A DNA stretch of 25,405 nt from an uncultured Ignavibacteria bacterium (GCA_937924675.1 CALEVL010000281.1:1-25405), one strand, 5' to 3'. Numbered from the stretch's first letter, positions 15,392-23,969 are shown. Numbers and translations: made by a program. The notes: generated by a model from the letters alone, not told the origin.

Positions 15392-16490
15392 GAATTTCTA
15401 TATTTATCAAAACAAAGACTGGCCAAATTTCCGGTGGGATGCTGCGCGAATTCAACTTCCGCTTGGAAAGGTGCGCAATATGCAGGGTAGAATCATGGGG
15501 AAAATGGAATCCCTGGGATTTGAACTTCAAAACAAAGCAATACTTGATACACTTACTTTGGATGTCAAAAGGTCAGCTGAAATTGAGGGTGAATTCTTGG
15601 ACCCAAAACAGATTCGGTCTTCGATCGCAAGGCGGCTTGGGATAGAACTAGCAGGTTCAATTCCATCAGACAGGAATGTAGATGGTATGGTTGATATGTT
15701 AATTGATGCAACTCAAAATTGTTTCGATTCTTTGACACCGGAAAGGTTGTTTGTTTGGCACGCGGCTCTGTTTCCCTCAAGCAGAAGCAGTATGAGAAAA
15801 ATTACTGTTGCCGGTTGGCGTAAAGGTACAACAGGACCAATGCAAGTCGTATCCGGTGCTATAGGAAATGAAAGAGTCCACTTTGAAGCCCCTGATCATG
15901 CAATTGTTCCAGGCGAAATGGATAAGTTCATGGATTGGTACAATAAAGAAGAGAAACTTGACCCGGTCATAAAAGCTGCAATTGCTCACTTGTGGTTTGT
16001 TACAGTTCATCCTTTTGACGATGGAAACGGACGAATTGCAAGAGCATTGACTGATATGCTGCTTGCCAGATCAGACAAGAGTAGTCTACGATTTTATAGC
16101 ATGTCGTCACAGATAAGGATTGAGCGCAAGGAATATTATTCTGTTCTTGAAAGCACACAAAGAGGAAGTTTAGAAATTACAAATTGGATTTTGTGGTTTC
16201 TTGAATGCCTGACAAACTCGATAAGTTCATCCGAATCACTTCTTACAAGTGTTTTAAGAAAAGCGGAGTTTTGGAAAAACCATTCCTCGACCATTCTGAA
16301 TGAACGTCAGAGGTTAATGCTGAATATGTTGCTGGATGGTTTTGAAGGAAAACTTACTTCCTCCAAATGGGCGAAGATCACAAAGTGTTCAACTGATTCT
16401 GCCTTGAGAGATATACAGGACTTGATTAATAAGGAAATATTGCGGAAAGAAGAAGCCGGAGGAAGAAGTTCAAATTATGACTTGAAATAA
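15390..16490 (+). CDS. Fic family protein (DUF4172-Fic-winged helix), copy 2
   Basis: This 366-residue paralogue of the protein at 1471 is similar along its whole length. The inhibitory helix motif is S62-AEI-E66-G67, at the same positions as in copy 1. The Fic motif HPFDDGNGRIAR starts at H207 with all catalytic residues. The C-terminal winged-helix region (ILNERQRLMLNMLLDGFEG, SSKWAKITKCSTDSALRDIQDL) is the best conserved part between the copies, which fits recognition of a common operator. Predicted reaction: AMP transfer from ATP to a hydroxyl of an unknown protein. The ATG at 15390 is the start; an ATG at 15378 meets a stop after three codons. No antitoxin gene is adjacent, as expected for class II. 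Confidence 0.93.
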   Translation: MNFYIYQNKDWPNFRWDAARIQLPLGKVRNMQGRIMGKMESLGFELQNKAILDTLTLDVKRSAEIEGEFLDPKQIRSSIARRLGIELAGSIPSDRNVDGMVDMLIDATQNCFDSLTPERLFVWHAALFPSSRSSMRKITVAGWRKGTTGPMQVVSGAIGNERVHFEAPDHAIVPGEMDKFMDWYNKEEKLDPVIKAAIAHLWFVTVHPFDDGNGRIARALTDMLLARSDKSSLRFYSMSSQIRIERKEYYSVLESTQRGSLEITNWILWFLECLTNSISSSESLLTSVLRKAEFWKNHSSTILNERQRLMLNMLLDGFEGKLTSSKWAKITKCSTDSALRDIQDLINKEILRKEEAGGRSSNYDLK

Positions 16491-16704
16491 ATTTGCTTGC
16501 CGGCAGAAACAGCAAGATGAAATTTGTGTATTGGTAAGTCTGTTTTTGAAAGTTCTTTTTCTCTCCTTGTGCCGGGTTTTGAATGAAGCTTATCAAGATC
16601 ACTCTTAATGAAATATAGAAACCATAGTGCCCTGTAAAGACAAAGAGAATTAACTTTGAAATGAAACAACCTACAACATCTTTGAAAAAATAAATTATTG
16701 AACT

Positions 16705-17370
16705 ATGACAAGCGAACAAGAAATGAACAACGACAGAGGTCACACAAGCTTTCTGATTTTTTCTGCGTCATTGAGAAATGATTCGCTGAATACTCAGCTT
16801 GTGAAAATAGCCGCCGGTGTGATTGAAAGCCATGGCGGCACGGTTGACTTTGCAAGGATGAGTGATTTTGACTGCCCTTCATTCAATCAGGATTTGGAAA
16901 CAGAAAATTTTCATCCAAAGGGAGCAGAAGAATTCCGAAACCGTATCCTTGCAAATGATGCATTCATTATTTCATCTCCTGAATACAACGGCTCGATGCC
17001 GGGTTTCCTGAAAAATTCCATTGACTGGGTTTCAAGATTCCGTCCGCAACCGTTCAACGGGAAACATGCTATGCTGATGTCTGCTTCTCCGTCAATGGCC
17101 GGTGGCAACCGCGGGCTATGGTCTCTGCGTGTTCCGCTTGAGGGATTGGGAGCAAATGTTTATCCGGCTATGTTCTCGCTGGCAACTGCACATAAATCAT
17201 TCACACCTGAAGGAAACCTTTCCGATGACATTCTTGCGAAACGCTTTGAAGATAATCTTGTTGCATTTATGAATCTTGTTGAAGCCGCAAAACATTATCC
17301 GTGTATGAAGAGAGCATGGGTTGAATTCCTTGGAGAGAAACCGGACCCTGTTGTTGAACGGGTAGAGTGA
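16705..17370 (+). CDS. NAD(P)H-dependent FMN reductase
   Basis: This 221-residue flavodoxin-like reductase has the FMN phosphate-binding loop SASLRNDSLN (residues 20-29) and the flavin/dimer motif SPEYNGSMPGFLKNSIDW (91-108), both hallmarks of the NADPH-dependent FMN reductase family (ArsH/ChrR/azoreductase-like). Predicted role: cytosolic two-electron reduction of quinones, chromate or other electrophiles using NAD(P)H. The stop is 54 bases before the 6-phosphogluconate dehydrogenase ATG on the same strand, so the two may form a small operon. The first 12 residues (MTSEQEMNNDRG) are poorly conserved; M7 is an alternative start. Confidence 0.9.
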   Translation: MTSEQEMNNDRGHTSFLIFSASLRNDSLNTQLVKIAAGVIESHGGTVDFARMSDFDCPSFNQDLETENFHPKGAEEFRNRILANDAFIISSPEYNGSMPGFLKNSIDWVSRFRPQPFNGKHAMLMSASPSMAGGNRGLWSLRVPLEGLGANVYPAMFSLATAHKSFTPEGNLSDDILAKRFEDNLVAFMNLVEAAKHYPCMKRAWVEFLGEKPDPVVERVE

Positions 17371-17424
17371 ATTCTTAGAGTTTAGAACAGTCAATAAGAA
17401 AATGGCAAATCAAAAATAAAGAAT

Positions 17425-18438
17425 ATGAAAATCGGAATGATTGGCTTGGGAAGAATGGGAGCGAACATGGTGCGCCGTTTGATGAATGGCGGGCATCAGT
17501 GTGTAGTATATGATCGCTCGCAGCAAGCAGTGGATGATTTGGCAAAAGAGGGTGCAATCGGTTCTTCTTCGCTTGAAGAGTTTACAAACAAACTTGATGA
17601 GCTGCGAATTGTATGGCTCATGGTTCCTGCTGCCGTTGTTGACAATAGTATCTCAGATTTAGTGCCGCTTCTCAAGAAGAATGACATTATCATAGATGGC
17701 GGTAACTCTTATTATGTGGATGACATTCGCCGCTCAAATGAAATGAAGACCACGGGAATTCATTATGTTGACGTTGGTACCAGCGGCGGAGTCTGGGGAC
17801 TAAACCGAGGTTATTGCCTCATGATTGGCGGCGAGAGGGAGACCATTGATTATCTCAATCCGATTTTTGCAACACTCGCCCCGGGGCGTGGTGAAATTCC
17901 TGTTACTCCCGGCCGTGAGCACATGAAGAGTACGGCAGAGCAAGGTTATCTCTATTGCGGGCCCAGTGGTGCAGGACATTTTGTGAAAATGGTACATAAC
18001 GGAATTGAGTACGGACTTATGGCAGCTTATGCAGAGGGCATGGGAATACTAAAAAAAGCTAACATTGGGAAAGCGGAACATGATGTAGATGCAGAGACCA
18101 CTCCTTTACGCAATCCGGAGAATTACCGGTTTGATTTTAATCTTGCCGACATAGCTGAAGTGTGGAGACGCGGCAGTGTGGTAGCTTCATGGCTTCTTGA
18201 TCTTACATCCACTGCACTTGCTGAAGATCCTGACCTCATGGCATTTTCCGGACGCGTGTCAGACTCCGGTGAAGGGAGATGGACAATCAATGCGGCAATT
18301 GACGAGGCAGTTCCTGCACCTGTGCTTACTTCAGCTCTTTACTCAAGATTTTCTTCCCGCGGTGAGTCTGACTATCAGGACAAACTTCTTTCAGCGATGA
18401 GATTTCAGTTTGGCGGACACCATGAAAAGAAAACATAG
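17425..18438 (+). CDS. gnd: 6-phosphogluconate dehydrogenase, NAD-dependent short type
   Basis: This 337-residue enzyme oxidatively decarboxylates 6-phosphogluconate to ribulose 5-phosphate. The Rossmann motif is MIGLGRMGANM (5-15). Substrate residues S120-G121-G122 lie in GTSGGVWGL, and catalytic K188 and N192 are in FVKMVHNGIEYG. The protein is about 130 residues shorter than the NADP-dependent Gnd of E. coli and has the VYDRSQQAVDDL region expected after the second strand, where an acidic residue (D30) rather than a phosphate-binding Arg set suggests NAD. This matches the short GndA/YqeC-type enzymes. The upstream FMN reductase is 54 bases away. A strong hairpin follows the stop. Confidence 0.92.
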   Translation: MKIGMIGLGRMGANMVRRLMNGGHQCVVYDRSQQAVDDLAKEGAIGSSSLEEFTNKLDELRIVWLMVPAAVVDNSISDLVPLLKKNDIIIDGGNSYYVDDIRRSNEMKTTGIHYVDVGTSGGVWGLNRGYCLMIGGERETIDYLNPIFATLAPGRGEIPVTPGREHMKSTAEQGYLYCGPSGAGHFVKMVHNGIEYGLMAAYAEGMGILKKANIGKAEHDVDAETTPLRNPENYRFDFNLADIAEVWRRGSVVASWLLDLTSTALAEDPDLMAFSGRVSDSGEGRWTINAAIDEAVPAPVLTSALYSRFSSRGESDYQDKLLSAMRFQFGGHHEKKT

Positions 18439-18445
18439 ACCTGTG

Positions 18446-18477
18446 CATTAAGGCAAGTCGGGAAGACTTTCTTAATG
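18446..18477 (+). terminator. Stem-loop after gnd, probable terminator
   Basis: CATTAAG (18446-18452) pairs with CTTAATG (18471-18477), and within it AAGTC (18455-18459) pairs with GACTT (18465-18469) around GGGAA, giving a 12-base-pair stem with a small bulge eight bases after the gnd stop. No clear T run follows, so it may act as an mRNA 3' end stabiliser instead. Confidence 0.5.
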
Positions 18478-18831
18478 TAACTACTTCTGGAATTCTTCAT
18501 TTTCAGAATCTGGTTGCAGCAGAAAATTTACTGCACCAAAGAAGCGATTACAAAGTAAAATTGAATCGATCAAACTAAAGTGATTAAATTAAAATATTAC
18601 TCTTGATCATAATTCAGATTCGTATTACTCAGGTTATTTTACGAGAAGCCGTTTTCATTCTACAGATTTGGAATCAGAAGGTTAATAACACTTCCTTCGG
18701 TAGTTTCTTCAAATTGTTTACGCAAAGTTGTATTTTGAAAAACAGTAAAATTCCGGAAACAGACTAATGACGGCAGATGTTTGAAAACTGTTTTCCAAAA
18801 TTTTTCAACCTAAAGAAAATTAAAAGCATCA
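18478..18831. other. AT-rich spacer before the AI-2E-type gene
   Basis: No reading frame of note and no strong palindrome were seen in these 354 bases. The sequence is AT-rich, with several short A and T runs; a GAAAACTGTTTTCC half-palindrome occurs near 18783. It presumably includes the promoter of the following gene, which I cannot place with confidence. Confidence 0.4.
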
Positions 18832-19896
18832 ATGAACATGGAATCACCAAATAGCTCAATCTACGATACAATAATCCGCTTGCTGTTGCTATTGGCACTC
18901 ATTGCCTGGTGCGTTCTGATCATTTATCCTTTTGCCAACATACTATTGTGGAGTCTGATATTGTCAATCGCGCTCTATCCTCTGCACAATGGTTTGGCAA
19001 AAAAATTGGGTGGCAAACCTAAGCTGGCTTCTTTCATAATTGTATTCTCCATACTTCTGGTTTTCATACTTCCCGCCGGCATGTTGATCTCTTCTCTGAT
19101 TGATGAGGTAAAGGAGCTTAAGTTAGCGTATGATAATGGTACTTTGGTAATACCACCACCTAACGAAGGCGTAAAAGGGTGGCCAATTATTGGAGATAAA
19201 CTTTACGATACCTGGTATGCTGCGCATACTAATATTGAAAATCTGATAATTAAGCATAAAGACAAGATTTTGGATCTTGGGGGAAAATTGGCTGCGGGAA
19301 TACTTGATGCTGCCAATGGCGTAATTCAGATTGTTATTTCTATCCTGATTGCCGGAGTATTATTAGCTGTCTCGGGTACAGGCATGGCAGTAAGATCGTT
19401 CTTCAAAAAAGCAGCCGGAGAAAGAGGTGATGAATTCGCTGATATAGTAATCAAGACAGTTCGCAGTGTTGCAAATGGTGTCATTGGAGAAGCTTTCGTT
19501 TTAGCACTTATGAATGGAATATTGTTTTTACTTGCAGGTGTTCCCTTTGCCGGAATATGGGCGTTGCTGGTCTTTGTATTAGCTGTATTGCAGATGCCGG
19601 TATTTATTGTTACGGTACCCATCATGATCTATTTCTTCGCGGAGAAAGAAACAGTATCAGCAATACTATGGACGATATCGCTCTTGCTGGTCAGCTTCTC
19701 GGACAATATTCTTACACCCATTATGCTTGGCAAGAATGCACCTGTTCCTATGCCGGTAATATTCATTGGTGTAATTGGAGGAGTCATGCTTTCCGGTTTT
19801 ATCGGACTTTTTACCGGAGCAATTGTGATGTCACTGGGATACACTTTACTTGTCAGCTGGATCTATTCGAATGAGTCAGAGACTCTGCAAGATTGA
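18832..19896 (+). CDS. AI-2E family transporter (UPF0118/TqsA-like)
   Basis: This 354-residue inner-membrane protein has the AI-2E/PerM layout. Two N-terminal hydrophobic hairpins (IIRLLLLLALIAWCVLIIYPF and FIIVFSILLVFILPAGML) are followed by a soluble helical region (about 85-155). The C-terminal membrane half contains VIGEAFVLALMNGILFLLAGVPFAGIWALL, the conserved SDNILTPIMLGKNAPVPMPVIFIGVIGG motif and a final GLFTGAIVMSL helix. Family members include exporters of AI-2 and Na+/H+ exchangers; the substrate cannot be deduced here. The ATG at 18832 (MNM) is used; ATG 18838 is equally possible. It is a single gene. Confidence 0.93.
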   Translation: MNMESPNSSIYDTIIRLLLLLALIAWCVLIIYPFANILLWSLILSIALYPLHNGLAKKLGGKPKLASFIIVFSILLVFILPAGMLISSLIDEVKELKLAYDNGTLVIPPPNEGVKGWPIIGDKLYDTWYAAHTNIENLIIKHKDKILDLGGKLAAGILDAANGVIQIVISILIAGVLLAVSGTGMAVRSFFKKAAGERGDEFADIVIKTVRSVANGVIGEAFVLALMNGILFLLAGVPFAGIWALLVFVLAVLQMPVFIVTVPIMIYFFAEKETVSAILWTISLLLVSFSDNILTPIMLGKNAPVPMPVIFIGVIGGVMLSGFIGLFTGAIVMSLGYTLLVSWIYSNESETLQD

Positions 19897-20081
19897 TTCA
19901 ATCTTTCACAGCATCCCGCGGACTTCAATCTTCGAGCACAAAATATTGTCTTGCATATGCTGATATTCCAAGGTCGCACAATTGGAAAGACTTCCGACTA
20001 AGAAATCATTCCATAACTAATCTTAACCGGCGTCAAAGGACACAGTGAATTTTTTTTGTAGCCATTAAATCAAACTAAAAT

Positions 20082-20876
20082 ATGAAAAACACAATTCGAC
20101 AAATCACACAGGGAATTATGGTTATTGCATGTTGCGCCATTTTTTCTTTCAACAATCATGCAACAGCTCAAACTATAAAAGAAAGTACAATGAACAAGAG
20201 AGTCCTTTTTGTGGTAACGAGTAACGACAAATTAGGTAACACGGGAGAAAAGACAGGATTCTGGACAGAAGAATTTGCCGCACCTTATTACGCCTTAGCA
20301 GATAAGGGAGTGGAGATTGACATTGCGTCTCCGCTTGGTGGACTACCCCCGATTGATCCGAGAAGCGCGGACCCGTCTTCTGCAACCGAAGACACTAAAA
20401 GATTTGATGCTGATGAAGTTCTTTTGGACAAGTTAAAGAACACAAAGAAATTATCTGAAGTGAATCAGGCAGATTATGATGCGGTCTTCTATCCCGGAGG
20501 TCACGGTCCACTTTGGGATTTGGTTGAAGATAAAAACTCTATTGCTCTGATCTCTTCTTTTTATGAGAATCAGAAACCAATTGCCTTTGTTTGTCATGCG
20601 CCTGCAGTTTTGAAGAATGTAAAAATTCATGATGAGTTTTTGGTAAGCGGGAAAAAGCTAACCGGATTCACAAACACAGAAGAAGCCGCGGTTGGTTTAA
20701 CTGATGTTGTTCCGTTCTTATTAGAAGATGAACTTCAGAAAAACGGTGCGATTTTTTCAAAAGCCGACAATTGGCAACCTTATGCTGTCGAGGATGGTTT
20801 GTTGATCACGGGCCAAAATCCTTCTTCGTCGAAACTGGTTGCAGACAAATTATTGAGCAAGTTGGATTCAAAATAG
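20082..20876 (+). CDS. Exported DJ-1/PfpI family protein (Hsp31-like)
   Basis: This 264-residue protein has the class I glutamine-amidotransferase-like fold of the Hsp31/DJ-1 type. The nucleophile elbow is FVCHAP with C171-H172. Glu63 or Glu64 in TGFWTEEFAAPYY is the partner acid, and YPGGHGPLWDL holds the conserved GGHG loop. Hsp31-like relatives are glyoxalase III or chaperones. The first 30 residues (IMVIACCAIFSFNNHATAQ) look like a signal peptide, so this copy is probably periplasmic or lipid-linked. An internal ATG at 20190 (MNKRVLFVVTSND) would give a cytosolic form with the usual family start. The next gene starts about 80 bases downstream. Confidence 0.92.
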   Translation: MKNTIRQITQGIMVIACCAIFSFNNHATAQTIKESTMNKRVLFVVTSNDKLGNTGEKTGFWTEEFAAPYYALADKGVEIDIASPLGGLPPIDPRSADPSSATEDTKRFDADEVLLDKLKNTKKLSEVNQADYDAVFYPGGHGPLWDLVEDKNSIALISSFYENQKPIAFVCHAPAVLKNVKIHDEFLVSGKKLTGFTNTEEAAVGLTDVVPFLLEDELQKNGAIFSKADNWQPYAVEDGLLITGQNPSSSKLVADKLLSKLDSK

Positions 20877-20954
20877 CAAACTATTTTACCGTTATTTTAA
20901 ACTCTCGTTACTTATCAGAAGATTGGGAACAAGGAGAAACAAAAGCCGCATTCA

Positions 20955-21536
20955 ATGGAGCCGGTTTACATAGAGAACAAAACTTTTGACACCAGTAATT
21001 TCAACTCGAAACACTTCGAAAAAGGAGAGTATGAAAATTGCATTTTCAAATCATGCGATCTTTCAAACGCGAATCTTTCAGAATTCAAATTTACTGACTG
21101 CCAGTTTACCGGCTGCAATTTGAGTTTGGCTAAACTGTCCCTGACTGCATTTCGAGACATCCAGTTTACCGGCTGCAAGATGTTAGGGTTACACTTTGAA
21201 CACTGTCATGAGTTCGGACTTTCATTCTCGTTCGACAATTGCATTCTCAATCACTGTATTTATTGCAAAGTGAAAATGAAGAAGACAGTTTTCAAGAACT
21301 CACAACTGCACGAAGCTGACTTCTCTGAATGTGATTTGACAGGCTCTATATTTGATAATTGTGATCTTGCCGGAGCTACATTTGATAATACCATCATTGA
21401 GAAAGTTGACTTCCGTACTTCATACAATTACTCTATCGATCCGGAAAGAAACAAAATCAAGAAAGCACGATTCTCATTGCTCGGCGTCTCCGGACTTCTG
21501 GATAAGTATGATATAGAAATTGACAACAATGTTTGA
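20955..21536 (+). CDS. Pentapeptide-repeat protein (Qnr/MfpA-like size)
   Basis: This 193-residue protein is built of tandem A(D/N)LXX-type pentapeptides, for example FKSCDLSNANLSEFKFTDCQ and FSECDLTGSIFDNCDLAGATF, forming a right-handed beta helix. The middle (HCHEFGLSFSFDNC) breaks the pattern and resembles the short interruption of Qnr proteins, and the C-terminal tail (LLGVSGLLDKYDIEIDNN) is typical of the Qnr-like group. Such proteins mimic DNA and protect gyrase, but many relatives have no known role. An 18-base identical stretch (CCAGTTTACCGGCTGCAA at 21101 and 21161) 60 bases apart shows a duplication of four pentapeptides. It lies about 80 bases after the DJ-1 gene, possibly in the same transcript. 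Confidence 0.9.
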   Translation: MEPVYIENKTFDTSNFNSKHFEKGEYENCIFKSCDLSNANLSEFKFTDCQFTGCNLSLAKLSLTAFRDIQFTGCKMLGLHFEHCHEFGLSFSFDNCILNHCIYCKVKMKKTVFKNSQLHEADFSECDLTGSIFDNCDLAGATFDNTIIEKVDFRTSYNYSIDPERNKIKKARFSLLGVSGLLDKYDIEIDNNV

Positions 21537-21693
21537 ATGGCAACATTCTTTGAGTTCATCTTAAACATTCGTTTCTAATCTCCCGGTTTGGAGCGAGGGG
21601 AAAAATTTAACTAAACTATTTTATTGCCAACTTTTGGGTGTCGAAGTCAGGGGAAGTCCACAGACGCCACAAAATGGATGCGAAACGGAGTTT

Positions 21694-21904
21694 CATATGC
21701 AAGTGCGTTCCCAAACAGGACAGACTGTCCGAAAACAAGAAAGTTTGTCTTTCCCGCCTGCCTGCCCGCAGTCAGCAATTCGAGTACATTCTCTGCAGGC
21801 GGGCGGGGACGACAGTTTATTATTTTGTTTGCCGTATATCCCCGATAGGAGCATTCGGGGACGACAGGTTTTCGGACAGTCTGAGAGTTTGGGTACGAGC
21901 ATAT
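21694..21904. repeat. Large nested fold-back element
   Basis: A left arm (21694-21736, ending ACTGTCCGAAAAC) matches, inverted, a right arm (21868-21904, starting GTTTTCGGACAGT). About 13 bases next to the centre are perfect, and a second block, CCCAAAC/GTTTGGG, lies further out. Between the arms lie GC-rich CCTGCCCGCAG and CTGCAGGCGGGCGGGG, which form an inner stem, and the CCCCGA-TAGGAGCAT-TCGGGG hairpin (21840-21860) that also occurs at 12154. The total fold-back is about 210 bases. It may be a composite of several small repeats inserted into each other. Confidence 0.65.
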
Positions 21905-22158
21905 TATTATTAAAAGCGCAAAAGTAATAAACAGCTATGCCTGCCTGCTTTCGCTAAGCGCATGTTAATCGCATCACTGTTTTGTAATTGCTGGTCTTCT
22001 TCCGCAAAAGTACAGCACCTAAGTCGGTCAGGAGTGAGTCATTCAGCTTTGGTTGTAACGCTGTCAGGAATGGAACATTAGGAGGATCTCGGTGTTGGAC
22101 TTAATGTTTTTCGGCTAGGCGCAGTTGACCAAAGCGATGCGCAAGGTAATTTGGGATA

Positions 22159-22174
22159 GGGCGGTACTCCGCCC
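22159..22174 (-). terminator. GC-rich hairpin downstream of the SDR gene
   Basis: GGGCGG and CCGCCC pair perfectly across a TACT loop. It lies about 100 bases past the SDR stop on that gene's strand. There is no T run, so a terminator role is only possible. Confidence 0.3.
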
Positions 22175-22271
22175 CATGCGATTAGCAACTGTAGTCGGAC
22201 CATATTATGGCGATTGTCATTACTTGACTAAATGGCTTGTCAGGATCTTTACACTTCGGTGCAAAAAGTCA

Positions 22272-23003
22272 TTACCAGGGTAAGCGCTCGCCTTTGTGTA
22301 CCAGCTGACCGTGCGGGAATTGGTCACGAGCGACGGTTACGAGATCAATAACAGTGCTCGCACCTTCATCGACTTCCATTGGCGCCGCCTGAGTCCCAAG
22401 ATCGGTCTTTACCCACCCGGGATGGGCTGCTGCGACCGCGATCCCCTTAGCATGCAGTGTTTTCGATTGAATCAGTGTAAGCATGTTGAGACCAGCCTTT
22501 GAAGTTGAGTAGCCGACAGCCATGAATCCCCCGACATGATCCCACAGGCTTTCAGCACTACCTATTGAGCCAAGCATTGACGAATGGTTAATTACACGTG
22601 CATCTTCACTTTGCGATAGCAGGGGAACAAGAGCTTCTGTGATCGCGTATGGTGCGATTAGGTTGACCTCTAGGGTACGTCGAATCTTGTCAGGATCGGT
22701 CGGATTCCCATCCCATTCGAGAGCGATTCCTGCATTGTTTATTAGCACGTCAAGTTTACCGAATGTCATGTCAAGATAGCTCACAAGGTTGGCGATGTCG
22801 TCAGGATTAGTCACTTCTAATTGAAAAGTGTGAGTATCGCAACCTGCCGCCTGGAGTTCTGCTTTGACCTCCAACCCGGACTTTTCGTCTCGAGTCGTTA
22901 GCACGACTGTGTATCCAAGCAAACCAAGCTGTCGCCCGATCTCCTTTCCCAATCCCTTGCTTGCCCCAGTAACAAGAGCTACTTTATTATTTTTTGCTTT
23001 CAT
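22272..23003 (-). CDS. SDR family NAD(P)-dependent oxidoreductase
   Basis: This 243-residue classical short-chain dehydrogenase has the cofactor motif TGASKGLG (12-19), R38 after the second strand (favouring NADP), NNAG (89-92), N114, catalytic S141/S142, and Y165/K169 in GYSTSKAG. HPGWVKTDLG near the end resembles carbonyl-reductase-like members (CBR1 type). Predicted role: cytosolic reduction of a carbonyl compound. The coding sequence is clearly richer in G and C than its neighbours, suggesting transfer from a higher-GC source. The ATG at 23003 is preceded by an AT-rich leader. A possible remnant of another SDR tail lies just upstream (23102-23283). Confidence 0.92.
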   Translation of the reverse strand: MKAKNNKVALVTGASKGLGKEIGRQLGLLGYTVVLTTRDEKSGLEVKAELQAAGCDTHTFQLEVTNPDDIANLVSYLDMTFGKLDVLINNAGIALEWDGNPTDPDKIRRTLEVNLIAPYAITEALVPLLSQSEDARVINHSSMLGSIGSAESLWDHVGGFMAVGYSTSKAGLNMLTLIQSKTLHAKGIAVAAAHPGWVKTDLGTQAAPMEVDEGASTVIDLVTVARDQFPHGQLVHKGERLPW

Positions 23004-23101
23004 AGTTTTGTTTTAGTTAAATGAAATACTGCAATTTAGCACTATTTATGTTTGTGTATCTTGAATCAACCAGTTAATCGTATAGTTCGTAAATTTCAGA
23101 T

Positions 23102-23302
23102 TTATCCAATGTTGTTGGCAGTTGCCCCGGAACTGATATCAAGCACTTCACCGGTTACCTTGAAGGTAGTATGTTCAATTAACCTCTGGACCCGCTTTTT
23201 GCCAAACATCTGATATCGGATAGGTCTTCTTGTCGTCAGAATGTTTTGAACTTCTTCAAAATAGTCGCTGTCAATTTTTAAATTTACTCCAAACCTATCC
23301 AA
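23102..23302 (-). pseudogene. Possible remnant of an SDR C-terminus
   Basis: A 66-codon frame ends with FKVTGEVLDISSGATANN, which resembles the closing (V/I)TGxVLxVxGG segment of FabG-like short-chain dehydrogenases. The preceding residues (YQMFGKKRVQRLIEHT) could be a decayed PEEVA-type helix. The N-terminal part (MDRFGVNLKID) comes from the shifted 3' end of the CIA30 gene, with which it overlaps by 19 bases. It is not a functional gene as it stands. An alternative is a chance frame. Confidence 0.22.
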
Positions 23303-23823
23303 TCAATCAACAATTCGAAATCTTCTTCTTGCTTGTTGGCGATCAAAAAACCCATTTGTTCAATGCTTTCAAAATTGAAATTCGGGATATTCAATTTACG
23401 CCCTCGAAACTGAGGGTAAAATTCACTTATAGGTAAATTGATATTTTCCCATTCTCCTGCAGTAGTAAATTGTTGCACGTAAGACTCAGACTGCGAAATT
23501 TCGCCCTTCAAACGAAATTCATAGGTCTTGCCATCTCCTTTGACACGCAAAACAATAAACTTCTCTTCTTCCGTTAGTTTTATAGTTGTGTCCAATTGTA
23601 TCGAGGCAAATCCTCCGTTGTTCGCCAAAGAAACTTGACCCGAAAATTGTCCATGTCCGGCATCTGTAAGCACCAAAGAACTTCTTGATATACCACCCAT
23701 CACACCATCGTTGACAATACGCCAATCATTGAGTTTCGTTTGAGTTGTAAATGTATAAATCTCTTTCATGTTTGTCTTAGTAGATAAACTAAGCATTAGT
23801 AAAATTAGGAGGTATTTCATCAC
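23284..23823 (-). CDS. CIA30 family protein (NADH:ubiquinone oxidoreductase intermediate-associated protein 30 domain)
   Basis: This 179-residue protein has the CIA30 beta-sandwich pattern: WRIVNDGVMGGISRSSLVL, the (D/N)DxVMGGxS motif near the start, then GQFSGQVSLANNGGFASIQ, VLRVKGDGKTYEFRLK and a C-terminal QMGFLIANKQEEDFELLIDWIGL. The galactose-binding-like fold of this family is linked to complex I assembly in mitochondria; in bacteria its partner is unknown. The first 18 residues (MMKYLLILLMLSLSTKTN) are hydrophobic and could be a short signal sequence; M19 is an alternative cytosolic start. It lies downstream of the truncated 2H phosphoesterase on the same strand, with a 128-base palindrome between them. 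Confidence 0.9.
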   Translation of the reverse strand: MMKYLLILLMLSLSTKTNMKEIYTFTTQTKLNDWRIVNDGVMGGISRSSLVLTDAGHGQFSGQVSLANNGGFASIQLDTTIKLTEEEKFIVLRVKGDGKTYEFRLKGEISQSESYVQQFTTAGEWENINLPISEFYPQFRGRKLNIPNFNFESIEQMGFLIANKQEEDFELLIDWIGLE

Positions 23824-23969
23824 TTTTATTTATTTAATACATTAAATGCACTGTATTAGACTATTTATCAAGTCATTTTTGTTCACAAGTTCTATCCGTG
23901 TTCGGATACCATTGCATTCATCACCAATATTTCCCATTGCGTTTCTTGTGTCTTTTTTTGGGATGCCCG

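Larger units (their letters stand above)
21537..22271. other. 735-base gene-free block
   Basis: Three overlapping open frames around 21624-21927 run through a palindromic repeat, so they are not genes. The right half (21910-22271) contains a GGGCGG-TACT-CCGCCC hairpin at 22159-22174, about 100 bases past the SDR stop on the minus strand, and otherwise nothing I recognise. Base composition rises toward the SDR gene, so the right part may have arrived with it. Confidence 0.45.

Noticed and set aside
21624..21927. Three overlapping plus-strand open frames of 74-97 codons and one on the minus strand
   Set aside because: All run through a nested palindromic repeat; the openness of several frames at once reflects GC-rich symmetric sequence, and none has a recognisable domain.
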